From Mansonella perstans (taxonomy: Eukaryota > Nematoda > Chromadorea > Rhabditida > Onchocercidae), in contig JBAMDO010000568.1 of NCBI GenBank assembly GCA_037074765.1, forward strand, positions 124,001 through 188,000: 64,000 nt of DNA, written 5' to 3'. How positions within the stretch are numbered: the stretch's first letter is position 1; each line of letters starts with the position of its first letter. The translations under genes and the position numbers were made by a program. Under the pieces are notes generated by a model. The model saw nothing but the letters and a program-made list of their open reading frames with translations, ran no database searches and was not told the origin of the DNA. This document shows, one piece after another, positions 37,486 through 49,485 of the stretch.

Positions 37486-40136
37486 TGTAGTATCTGAAAC
37501 ATACAAAAAATGGACAAAATAAAGCACAAAATAAGATGTTTAACTTTCGTTCCAACAGGTAAAGTGTACGGAAGAAAGAATGCAAATTAAAAATTAAAAT
37601 AATTTCTGGAAGGAAACTAAAAAATGCACTCATAACCTTTTAACCTTGAAGTGAACTCTGACCCTGCTCCAACAAATCTTCAAAGAAAAAAGCTAATTTA
37701 CTTTTGACCCCTTTAGCCCATTTTACTCTTGGCATCTTGTCGGACTACTCTAAAACCGTTGTGTCTCTTGCAGCGCAAAATCTTTTTTACACAACGATGC
37801 AACAAACGTTTCAGTCGGTAATGCTAAACGGAGAAGAGACGTGGTAACACGTGGAATTGTCATTACGATTGCACGTCTCACTTATCTACACGTAGATGTT
37901 AACACATATTCAATAGAGAGCATTTGGTGTGATTATACCATTTGAAAGTTTGGCTCTTCTGCAAAGTATATATAGCTTAATATACAAATATATGCGTATA
38001 GCTAAATAAGAGTAATTACTAAATGCTAAGGAATGATTTTTTAAAAATATCAGTGAATAGTTGAAAATAGGCAGTAAAGCAGTACCGAAAATTAGCTTGA
38101 TGAACAACAAAAGCAATAGACAGTGTTAAAATACAAGTTTAAACAGTGTGTTAGATTAAAATTAAGAGTTTAATTTTAAAATTGAGTTTAAAAATGTGTG
38201 TTAAAAATTAAGTTTAAATAGTGTTAAAATTAAGTTTAAATACAAATTGTCACGTGTAATATTTAACGGTAGCCTCATTGTTGTTTCTAGCAACTCCACA
38301 TTCGGTAGATGTGCAGTGAATTTTTCAAAAACATTGTAATTCATTAAATCATTAGCTCATTATCTAGTTCATTGTGTTAGTTTATTAATTAGTTCATTAT
38401 GCTACAATCATTTATATCATTTACATCAAAAGATATAGTCATTATAAATTTAGCACATTGCTTGATGCTTAGAATTTATATGATATTAGAGTTAAATGCA
38501 TCAAAGTAGGAAATTTTTGATTCCAAAGACATCTGATCTATAACAAGCCAAGAGAAATAGGCTAAGAGGTCAAAAGTGATTAGGTCTTTTTTGTCGCAGT
38601 ATTTGCCGAGCCAAAGCATCATTTCGTTATTTTCAAATTCTTTTATGCTTCTTACTTTATCTTTTCAAGTGACTAGTCTTGCTAGTACAGTAATAGCAAT
38701 GAATTTTTGTTATGAAGACATGTTATTTTCATGAAAAGTTTTTCCTTAAACAACTCAATTTAAGGTTTATTTCTTATTGTAATTACAAAGGTCACGTTCG
38801 GCAGAAACCAACTTTTTAGATGCACCTTGGAAAGTTATACTTCTGCATATGTTTGCTGCTAGCTGAAAAATGAAACTATAGTATTTTGTGGAATATTCTG
38901 CAAAAGTTTTTAGAGAAAACGAATGTTTCGTTAGGTCTCCCGGGAATATGGGAGATCCCGAGGAATTCTGATATATTATGTCTGGTTGACTATCCAAACA
39001 CTTTTTATTCGTTTCCAATTCAACACCTAAAAGATTTACCATACATTTATAGATTGAGCAACTTTAGCCTTCATAATCTTCAGAATTAAAGCAGTTTCAG
39101 CAATCATACTATAATAGTAAGCCTGTTTCATTCTCGTATTCTTCGGTTCCCGTATCAAACGTTTGCTCTCGAATCATTTTGAAAAATGAATTGAAGTACA
39201 TATTAATACATATTGAATATTGCTTGATTATTCAGTTTAATATTTTAATTAATTGGCTACATATATTTCTGCAGTACTGTCGTGATAACACACTTTCAGT
39301 TGAAAGATTTCAGACCTCACTGAGGCGTAGTACTTTTGGATTCGTTGTATCGCACAATACAAGGTAAAATATCAGTTTTTAAGGTAAAACTTAAGATTAA
39401 AACTTAATTTTAAGGTAAAATATCAGTTCTTTGTGATGGAAAATCATGGAAATATGCTATGTGATCTTGATTTGCTAATATTCTTCAAAATGAACTTATT
39501 TTATAACGTATAATGGAATATGCAATATGTGAGTCATTGAGAAATAGTAGAAAATATTTTACTCATTGAAAGCCAAAATTTAAAAATATAATTGTAAATC
39601 GTAAATAGTATGATAACTGAAGCTTTTATTAGTTACTTTCACTGTGCATGTTTGGTATTCTAGAAAAAGCACATCTGAAATAGTTCCCGGCCTTAAATTT
39701 CAGGTGAGAAAAATATGAATTCGATGAAAACTTTTAAAAAAATGACCGTTCGCGACATATCAGCGATGCAATAGCATGATGTCCGGTGATAGCATAGATT
39801 TCTAGGAGTTTTATTATGAGTGGTATATCACTCATTACTATCGCACGATGAAAGGGATTATGCTATATCGCGCAATGAACGGATGATGCTGTCATTCGCA
39901 ATAACTTCTCTAATTGACCTTTGCCATTCAATATTGTTACCAAAGGGCACATAATATCTATTTTAAAACAACTAACTGCTATTAGTCAATAAGACAAAAA
40001 ATTTTTTCATTTTACTGGACAAAAAAGGATCTTCGTATTTCTAATAATTAAATACTTGTTTGTTGATGAACTGATAAAATGATGAAGTATTTAGTTCAAT
40101 TTATTATTTTAACAAATATACTGGTTCAATGAGTTT

Positions 40137-40315
40137 CATGATCTTTCAATAAGTTTATCCAATACTTCAATTTGGTATTGATGGAATGGGTAAGTATTGG
40201 ACAAATTTATTGAAAGGTCATGAAGTATTGGATAAACTTATAGAAAGGTCATGAAATATTGGATAAACTTATTGAAAGATTATGAAGTATTGGATAAACT
40301 TATTGAAAGATCATG
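40137..40315. repeat. 31-bp direct repeat array facing one inverted copy
   Basis: Four head-to-tail 31-base units at 40192, 40223, 40254 and 40285, consensus aagtattggataaacttatt plus gaaaggtcatg. A single copy in reverse orientation at 40137-40167 is the exact reverse complement of the last unit (40285-40315). The arrangement could fold into a hairpin with a loop of at least 24 bases. Confidence 0.95.
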
Positions 40316-40320
40316 AATTT

Positions 40321-40486
40321 AGGTAATTAATTCAAACAATTAATGAATAGCTGGGTGCTATGAAAAACATCACTGACAACAATTTTTTTTTTTAGGTAAT
40401 TAATTTTTTTTTAGGTAAATAATTAATTTAGGTAATTAATTCAAACAATTAATGAATAGCTGAGTGCTATGAAAAACATCATTGAC
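40321..40486. repeat. 57-bp direct repeat pair around an A+T spacer
   Basis: The segment starting aggtaattaattcaaacaat and ending aaaaacatcactgac at 40321-40377 recurs at 40430-40486 with two to three substitutions. The spacer repeats ttttttttaggtaattaatt fragments, so the pair may derive from slippage around taggtaattaat. Confidence 0.9.
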
Positions 40487-41335
40487 GATCACTCAGCCAA
40501 TTTACAGAGCTCTTTTCAATGTCATTAGATGAGGAGCAACAGTCGATCGATAATTAAACAAAAATTAATAGATGGAAATGTGCTTTGGATCACAACAAGA
40601 GGAAAAATTGCTCGCAGTATTAGGAAGTATAGCACTGACCGCAGTTAGCGGAGGGACTAATGAGGGGTCGATGATCCTCAAATGACCTGAATATTTATGC
40701 AATAAAGTAGGTAGTTGTGGGTGTAAAGAACGTAAACCTAATAATAACACACCTTTGCAGAAACGATTCATATCAGTAAATCAGTAGTAATCTTACAATC
40801 ATTGCATTTTATAAGCAATGGACATTAGCATGGAACGGATACCTGTGAACCCTGTGAAGCACAAGCAGTTGAAATTTGAATCTGTGTTAGGTTTAATCTG
40901 CAATTATTATACATCGTAATCCGCGCTTTGAAATAACTAGACAACTAGATCAAAAGAAGACAACTAGATCAAACCCTTAAAGGACCAATATATCTTAATT
41001 GATAGAAAATAGAAATGTTGATGGAGATTTAATATTTTGAATATATTTGAAATAACGATTCGACGGATTTTACCCGGTAGAACGAAAAATTAATTCTGTA
41101 CGTGGAGAGCAAAAGAAAGATGAAATTGGGAGCGGGGAGAATAAGTATATCTATCTCTACATGGAATTCATTTATTTAATATCAGAAGCAGTTTCTATGC
41201 TTGGATATTTTCTATGCTTTTTTGTTTTTTTGCTTTTCTTTTTATCGTTTAGAGATTGAATATTATTTTCTTACTTGTTTAAATTATTTTCGAAATTTTT
41301 TACTACTCAAAAATTACATTGAATTATTTCAAGAA

Positions 41336-43397
41336 ATGTCAATCAAAGAGAAGCTAAAATCTGCCACAGCAATACGAGAAGTTTTATTTATTTTAAATAT
41401 GCATGAGTATTTACCACTTTTTGAGAAAGCAAATATCTTCCAAGCATCAGCTTTAAGGCTATTGAGTGAGGCTGATCTAAAGGTATACTTTAACTTTCAT
41501 ATATGTATAGCATTTGAAAACAGTTTTCAGATGATTTTCGTTACTATTCTTCACATGCAGATCAGATCTAGTAGGATAGTAATCAAGTTATTCATTTAAA
41601 ATTTTATCATCTTGCTTACTCTTATGTAGTCTTTAGTACATCGGTATCGATAATTCTGGGCGACAGAAATTGCTCAGAGCAGCTCGTTATTTACCAAAAA
41701 ATGTATCGGTAAGATGATCTACCAGATATTGGAGCTTAATAAAGATTATCACTATGACAGCAATCTCATTTTCAGTAAATGTCATTAGTAATCATAATTG
41801 TACTTTTTCACCGAAATTTCTTGAACTTTAAAGATTTTTACATTTTCACTTCTATATGTCCAATTATTAAGATGACAGTTGATGATAGGATCCGACAGGA
41901 ATTACTATGTACTCCGGAAATGGAATCGAAATGTCACCAAATTAATGAGTTTTGTTTGCAAAAGGTTATTGTGGTTCACTGGTTCATTCAATGATGGAAT
42001 CATGAAAAGTCAATCAACAATCAACAGTGGTCGAAAATTAGTAGGAATGATAATTAACCGAACTGTGATATGATATAACATTATCTACAGACAACGTTAA
42101 TCATGAATTTAACAATAAAATTGCGCAAACATGTGCATATAACTAAGCTGAAAGAGATTCTAGTAAAAATGACACTGGCAATGAATTCGATGATGAACTT
42201 AAGCATAGATGTCATTTTAGGCACAGGATGAATTGCTGCGATGTAAAATGGAACTAAATTTAAAACGGAATGAATTGGCACGACTTCAGAAACAAGCTAA
42301 ACTGATTCGTGAGATACTTGAAATGACAAGTGATGCAACAGATTATGTACGGAAACTTCGAAAAAAGTGCCACGAACATGGGAGTTTATCTACGCAACGA
42401 TTAGCTATTAATCTTGAAAATTTACTGAACAATATTTACCTTCCAAATGCTAATTCAAATCCATCCAACGTATGTTTTATATATCATTTACCAGTGTTTT
42501 ATTTAATTATTCTCTGCGTGAATCTTCAGTCGATAATTAATTATCTCTTTGCCAGCATGTTGAAGCATTCAACAATATGAGGTTATACAAACATCATTTA
42601 CAGGAAAATACGTCTTCAGTAGTTGTACAAAACATAAATTCACAATGCCCAAAAATCCAGCAATATTTACCTAAATTGCCGCTAAATCAGTTAAAAAAGC
42701 AAAACACCCGGCTTTTTTATTCAGAAGGAGCAAGTACCAGTCCGCGGTATGCAAAAATTTTAAAGCCTGCAGCTGTTCAGCACTGTAAACAGGTGTCAAC
42801 TTCTGTTACGAAATTCTATACTTAAGCTTTGTCTGTAAAAAGGATTTCAATTATCTGCGGTTGATGATAGATGTAGTACCTTAAATATTTGATTCTTTAT
42901 TTTAATCAATACCAATAGTTTAATGTTCCAGAATTACGTTTTTGAAATCAGAAGCTTTACGTTGAAGAGCCAAAATTTCAGATTGACAAAAATTTTTGAC
43001 TGTTTCTATCATCAATAACTCTTAAGTTCACCTTTGAGTGGTTTTACAGCCTCCTGCTGTTATTTATTGTCATCCTGTTGATGAAGACAGGCGATATAGT
43101 AACAGAACAACAATATCATCGTCAATGCAAGCAATGTCGCAGTATGAACATTCAAGTTTTGTGGATGGATTATTCTCAAAATTTGAAAAAAATAAAACAT
43201 CAACACCTTATAAACAACAGTCATTTGTTCACCACTCACGCCAAAAGTATTTTTATTACACTTATTCTACTTTATTGATTTCGGTACCTCTATTGAAGGC
43301 TTGTAATCGCTGTAATGACAACTCTGTTTTTTTTTTCCTTCATGAAAACATGTGTACTGTTCATTACCGCAGACTCAAAAAAATAGTGAACAATTAG
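41336..43397 (+). CDS. SAM-domain plus coiled-coil protein, unassigned
   Basis: Six exons join in frame: 41336-41482, 41637-41708, 41872-41964, 42221-42469, 42556-42792, 43050-43397, total 381 residues. Residues about 5-70 look like a sterile alpha motif domain: short helices, then SEADLKYIGIDNSGRQKLL, the usual end-helix pattern of SAM domains that bind other SAM domains. Residues about 105-180 form a charged heptad-rich coiled coil (KMELNLKRNELARLQKQAKL). The rest is polar with no motif I know. If the last intron is retained, translation stops at 42825 after VSTSVTKFYT, giving a shorter isoform; the donor caggtgtca and acceptor ttttacag support the longer one. SAM plus coiled coil suggests an oligomeric scaffold; that is inference. 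The start could also lie upstream. Confidence 0.65.
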
Positions 43398-45482
43398 AAT
43401 TTCAGTTCAGAGTTGACATGAAAGCGTGAAACAAGTTGATCCAATTAAAAAAGGGGTCTCAAAACTTTTAATAAAATCTATGTTGTCGGATTACCGATTA
43501 TTCCACGAGACATCCATAGGCATAAGATTCCATCACAATCAACGCAGTTCAAGAACTTGAATTATCCATTCTAATTAGAATCTGATTAATTTGAATTTTA
43601 GGATTAAAAGTGTGTTTATGAAAGTATCAAGGCGTTAAAATTCGTCCACTGCATCATGCCTTGAAAAAATTTGTGAATATTTATTATGCAAAAGCAACTC
43701 AACATGTTTTCGTTATGTTCATGAACATGATTACTACTTTTTATCATTTGTACTCGATAAAAAAATTACTTGATCATTGAAAATTTACAAAAGAAATTGT
43801 AAAACTGTCAACATGTAGCTTTAAAAAGTTTTTCTCCTTCCCACAATACGAGAGCATCTTTTACATCACTAGGAAACAGCAATAACAAAAACAATCATAC
43901 ATCACTGAGTAACATTAATAAGAGTTTCAGATTTCACAGTCACTTTAAAGTCTTAAAGAAATGTTTAAAACAGCAGATATAATGAAAACGAAAGAATGCA
44001 AAATTTAAACTTTAAATTAGCCAAAGTATATCTATAACTTTGCATAAACCAAGTGCATGGAGAAAAATTTCATGAAAAAAAAACATCAAAAAAAGCAATA
44101 AATAAAATGAGCAATCAAAGTGTACTTAGAAACGACAGTCGCGAAATATGGATTGAATCGAAATATTTGCCAAATTGAATAGTATCATAACGACAACAAA
44201 AAAAAAATAGCCCCTCATGACAATTCATGTATTCTGCAGTGGAATCAGTTTACAACGTAAATTCGCGAAATTCACCAAAATAAACGGGCTGATTTATATT
44301 TAATTCATATTTCTTCTTTTTTTCACTATTCAGTGAATATCTTTAAAAAAGTAAACATTTAAATCTTTACCCACAGTTCTGGATATCATAGCACATATTT
44401 GTTTAAATTTAAAAAGAGTTTAAATTTAAAAATTTGTTTAAATTTAAAAAGAGTCTACACTATATCAGTTTTCGCCAGAATGTGATCAAAAAAGGCTGAG
44501 AAAAGCAGCTACAATATAGTACCAGTACTCTCAATCGATGAAAAACCAATTTTTTTTTTTAGGAATCGCCCCCTTTTACAAAGTTAAAGAATTCCCAAGC
44601 TCTTATCAGCCAAGTTATAAATCAAACAATCACGTATTCCAAATTTCAAGATTAAAAGTGTGTTTATGAATGAAAAATAATGAAAGCAATAAAACTTGTT
44701 ATATTTGCAAAATTAACTGATAAATTAAAACAAGTGGTGAAAATGAAAAGAACAGCTATCATTAAACAGAAAAGTTTTGATCGGAAGTTCCACTATGCGA
44801 TAATTTGAATAAATTCATTCTACTGTGTGATTTAAATAAAAAACACAGAGTTTACTTTATCTTAGGAAGCAGATTTACGTATTATTTGCATTTTGTGGAA
44901 AGAAAGTTCACTGATAAAATCTCGGAATGAGAAATATACTTCTATCTCCTCACACACAATTTGGAATTAAGGAATATTAATTAAGATATATTGTCAGAAA
45001 TTTTTGAAAAGAGTTCAGTTATCACGAAGTTAGAGATCTCCTGCATTTCTAATTTCTTCTAGATGTTTCATAATAAAAACAGGCTAGAAATAATTTTTAA
45101 AGATTTAGAAAAACTTATAAAATTATTTGGAAGAAATTTTAACAAATATTAAAATGATTACCATTAACTTTCGAGCGCTATTAGTAATACATTCTGTCAG
45201 CAAATCGCATCCCCGCGGGCAACATCACGATTCATCATATGTTTCTTCGCAACTATATTTTATTTTTAATTGCAACTGTTTTTCTAAATTAAAATGAAAA
45301 AAATTTCCCACAAATATTCGGTGAAATTCAACTTGTATTTAAAAAAAAGTTTTGAAAAAAAAAAGAAATCCATAAAAGTTTTCACAAGTTTCCAATGCGT
45401 TCAAAAATTTGAGTAAGTCTGAAACATAATATTAGGATAAAAACAGTTTTAAATTCCATGAACAAACCAAGCATGGAAGGCG
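43398..45482. other. convergent gap, no gene seen
   Basis: About 2.1 kb of A+T-rich sequence between the SAM-domain gene and the granulin gene, which face each other; both 3' UTRs are expected here. A local repeat of aaatttaaaaagagtt/gtttaaatttaaa occurs near 44396-44456. No splice-supported coding stretch was found. Confidence 0.6.
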
Positions 45483-46461
45483 CTAAAATGAACTATTTGC
45501 CCATTGCAAATTCTCAAAAGCTGGCTGTTTTTGATAATATTGTTTCTTCTTCAAATCCTCTGTTCGTTTGTCTTTCTGCGGTATTAAGACTTCATTCTGA
45601 AAAAAGAACTTTGAATTAAAAATTGTCAAAAAATAATTTCAAAGACAAAAGAAGATCCGTATGTTATGCGGTATAAGAAGCAAAATTATGGAAAGTGAGA
45701 GAAACAGAAAGAATAAGCATTAAACCGGTGAGATGCAGTATAAGCAATCTTGTTCGCAGATGAGTAAGAAATGAAAGTAATTACTTCATTTTAATTGGAA
45801 CGACGTGACTAATCAAACTTTCATAAACTAAAAGATACGAACTTGCAGTTATTTGGTAAAAAGATGCTAGAATAGGATGAGACCTGAATGAGGTAGGAAG
45901 GACATAATAGGATGTTGCATCGATACCAATGACCTAATTGTTTGGGGATTCCGGCATAATAAAACCGTGTAATGCATCCTTCTCCGCTTTCGTTATATTT
46001 TGTATATTTATGCTTAGGTAGAAATGCTGGTTAACAACAATAAAGAATACATTTGTAATTATAATTATAGATCTTAATCCAAAAATATAGCGCAGTATTT
46101 AGCAGACATTACCAGTAAGCATATTGACAAAGTGATTTCATCGTTCGAAAAGCAGCATTCGTTTTGAACGTATCTTCACTACTTCTCAAATAATTTATAT
46201 TGAAAATTAAATACTAAAATATTTAAAGGAATTCTCAGACTTATAAAACCTGGAAAGTACAACTGCAAACAGAAAATTAAGTACCTGCAAACACCGTTTG
46301 TGTACCACATCACATTTTGTAGCAGGAGGACAACAATGAACAAAGTCATCGCAACAAACTGCATTCATCACAGGACAACAACCATAAATACCAGTACCAA
46401 TTAAACAACAAGTTGCTGAATCCGGACATAATGACTTGCCTCCAGGACAAATGTTTGCAAT
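45483..46461 (-). CDS. Granulin-domain protein, single module, N-terminus not found
   Basis: Two exons, 46285-46461 and 45483-45596 (stop at 45483-45485), join in phase. The first holds one complete granulin module with the 12-cysteine pattern C-x6-C-x5-CC-x8-CC-x6-CC-x5-CC-x5-C-x6-C. Granulins are secreted or lysosomal growth-factor-like peptides cut from progranulin; C. elegans has pgrn-1. The second exon encodes a 37-residue polar, Lys/Gln-rich tail with no cysteine, ending NLQWANSSF. The first exon begins at an acceptor (tttag), so at least one upstream exon, expected to carry the signal peptide, is missing; I could not identify it between 46470 and 49400. The protein may have only this module, since no second cysteine-rich exon is visible nearby. 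Confidence 0.87.
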
Positions 46462-47412
46462 CTAAAATAACCTGAATTTAGTTAAGGAGCAAGAAGTCAC
46501 CAAGCTAAAACTTGAAATTAAAGAATATAATGAAGTGAAATGAGGATATTGCTACAAAAGCTATATTTATGATTAGTTTTGTAAAAACTAATACTTTCGA
46601 TGCTTTTCGGTTAAGAGCATAGAACATTTCTGCGTTCATCTATTTTTCATTTTAAGTTCACACAAAAATGATAGAAAACGGCAACTTATTTTCAGATTTA
46701 TTTTTCAACTTTATTTCATGTTTCTCATCCTTTCGATTGCAATTAAATGGAGACGAAAAAAGTTCATTTTGTTAAATTTCACCCATAAAAAATCCGCGAA
46801 GAACAGCGCATAGCAAAAAGCCGAAGAAGTATAAAACACTGACGAAATAATAAAGTGGAAACATTTGGTTTTTTAAATTAACTAGAGTAAAGCCGTTTAT
46901 CGCCTAATTTAGCCATCTCTTAAGCAAGATTAAGAAAATAAAATCTCCCAATTTTGAAAAATCTCCCAATTTCTACCTTCGAAATAAATTAGAATAGTAT
47001 AAAATGTATGGTAAAATATATCTATGAATTTTTAAGAATTCAAAAGTTAAAAATTCAAAGGGATATTTTTCCAAAATTTCTGAGGAGTAACAGATATCAA
47101 CTTAAAGAGCCAAATTTGTTATTCGATGATTGTCAAATCTACAAATTCTAAGAAAATCAATAAAAGTTACCGAAACTTTGACAGAGTGAACAATCGTAAA
47201 TAGGAGAACAATATGTAATATCATTGAACAATCGTAAATATGAGAACAATCGAACAATATCATAAAAATAATAAATTTATCTTCCTAAAATAATAAATTT
47301 ATCCTTTCGGCCAGCAAAATAAACAAACATTTCTTCACAAATGTTCCGCGCATTCAGAATAACGTTGATAAGCTGATATGAATTTAGTAAAAAGGAAAGA
47401 GTGAAATGTTGA

Positions 47413-47514
47413 AAAAAGATTATATTGCCTATTTTTAGGCCTAATTATTTAATTAACAGACGAAAAGATTATATTGCCTACTTTTTGGCCTAATTAGTTA
47501 ATTTTTAACAGATG
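47413..47514. repeat. two-copy tandem duplication of about 50 bases
   Basis: Copies at 47413-47462 and 47463-47514 share gaaaagattatattgccta and ggcctaatta, with substitutions and two inserted bases in the second. Confidence 0.85.
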
Positions 47515-48710
47515 TCTGTTAGACAGATATTTAAGAGTTCTATACAGATGCGTTGAATGTAATAAGAAATTCTTCTACACTTGATTGTAATTTAAAATTT
47601 CACCAACATATTTTATTGCCTATTGTTTACTGTTTATTCTTATATTCATTTTAGGTGATAAAATACACATTATAAATTATAAGAGTGATATTATGGATCG
47701 TAAAAATTAATAATAGCTAAAATAAAGCAAAGTTTCAATCCAATTAGATATCCAAAGATAAAGTGTGTGAAAATGTGACAGGAAATTAAAGTAGTTGAAA
47801 CATAGCATTTGCTACAACCACTTTCCAGTAGGACCTGGATTGAATTAATTTTGCAGTGGATGTATTGATCGGTGCTAAAGCTTAAAAATGATAGTGAAGA
47901 GATTTGGGAAATTTTGCTTTCCAAGCTTAGATAGCAACACTTTTGCAAATATATTAGATGAGATTAGTGTATTGATCGACTATAGCTAAATAATTCCAGA
48001 TATCAGGTATCATCAAATCGTGAAGTACAATATGGTGCAAGCGACGAATGACCTAATCAATTGTGACCAAGTGACCAATTGTAGTGACCAACTGCAGAAC
48101 ATATTGGACAGAGAGTGCACAGAAAAAACAGAAAGAATTAGTCAATAGAGAAAAAGGTGAGAATATTCTAAATTAGATGGATATTTAACCTTTTCAGAGA
48201 AAGACTCTCATTGCTTCGTAATATCCAGAGAAACAAAATATTTTGAAAAGATACACGGAATATGATGAAAAATAGAAAGAATTAGTCAATAGAGAAAAAG
48301 GTGAGAAATGAAAGTTCAAATGGACAAATATCGCTAAATTTTGTTTGTGAATAAAAAACAAAATCTCTTCATGAAAAATAAATCGCCAATAAGTAGTATG
48401 CGATTAATTTTAGGATAGACAAGGTTTTGTATATGTTTGTGAAATATTCGTCAATGCATTTGTGTCAGAATCCTCGTGCGCAAACCCAAGTTTGAGGTCC
48501 TCACGTAAAAAACTTTTGTAAAAAACATGTAAAAAACTTTCAGCAGACAGATCTTCCACTAATTCCAGATGCACCGCTTTCGTTGTAAAACATGTGAATT
48601 GCTGTCAGTGTCACTGGCAGTGTATAATTCCAGGAAAAACAACTATGACAAATAAGGCTTTATAGTGGTACTTGGCATTTTATAGTTTTGCTATAACTCA
48701 GGCTAAGGTT

Positions 48711-48956
48711 CATGCTTATTGCTATAGCAATTTAACTAACCTTTTATGCTTATTGTTATAGCAATTTAACTAACTTTTCATGCTTATTGTTATAGCAACT
48801 TAACTAACCTTCCATGCTTATTGCTATAGCAATTTAACTAACCTTTCATGCTTATTGTTGTAGCAATTTAACTAACCTTTCATGCTTATTGTTATAGCAA
48901 TTTAACTAACCTTTCATGCTTATTGTTGTAACAATTTAAATAACCTTTCATGCTTA
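48711..48956. repeat. 34-bp minisatellite, seven copies
   Basis: Units start catgcttatt (once tatgcttatt) at 48711, 48745, 48779, 48813, 48847, 48881, 48915, with a partial unit at 48949; the period is exactly 34. Most units contain the near-palindrome ttgttatagcaa or ttgctatagcaa. There is no spacer, so it is a tandem array, not a CRISPR-like one. Confidence 0.96.
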
Positions 48957-49485
48957 AGAAAAATAAGAAAGACTTTTAGTATTGTCATCATTTAAAATTC
49001 AAACAAAATATCAATTCTATAGTAAAATGATACAATAAGTTGACGAAAATGCTAACCAAAGATTTGAATTTAGCAAAAAAATGAAAATTGCAAATTCAAT
49101 CAATTCAAAAAAAAAATCGTTCTCTTTGATTATATCCCCACTAATTACATTTAAATTTTAATCATGACAAATTATTACTGGCTTGAAACCCATAAATTTC
49201 ATTACGTGCTATAAACAAAACTCAACGGCGTTAGCCCGTACTATTCTAAGAATGAATTGCGGGATAATTTAAATGTAAATAAATTCTTTTAATTTCTTAC
49301 GGTTTGAAGGTGTTTAAATATGTGTGAAATGGGGAAGTATTTCCCAAAGCTATTTTATATGGTAAAATTATTTTAAAGTTTAACAATTTTGGAAAATTTG
49401 AAAAGCCCCAGAAAAAGCTAAGACAAGCTATTGAAGTGTAGGAAATATCAAATTGAAATGAAATTTCCAAAAATTTCAGAAAAAA

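Larger units (their letters stand above)
37497..41335. other. long gap between rla-2 and the SAM-domain gene, repeats only
   Basis: Divergent genes flank this 3.8-kb gap, so it should contain both promoters. Near 38130-38250 there is a degenerate array built on aagtttaaa/gtgttaaaatt. Inverted and direct repeats lie at 40137-40486. Short open stretches (for example around 38767-39367) have no splice partners and no recognisable protein content. Confidence 0.6.
46462..49485. other. gap between granulin gene and mcph-1, repeats only
   Basis: Divergent genes flank it. It should hold the missing 5' exon of the granulin gene and both promoters. Visible structure is a 34-base minisatellite (48711-48956), a pair of about 50-base copies at 47413-47514 (agattatattgcct landmark) and a 33-base segment gaaagaattagtcaatagag repeated at about 48132 and 48275. 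Confidence 0.6.

Noticed and set aside
47691..47948. Minus-strand 85-codon frame considered as the missing first exon of the granulin gene
   Set aside because: No signal-peptide-like start with a usable donor was found, and the residue content looks random.
48711..48956. CRISPR-like repeat array
   Set aside because: Units are directly adjacent with no spacers, and the genome is eukaryotic.
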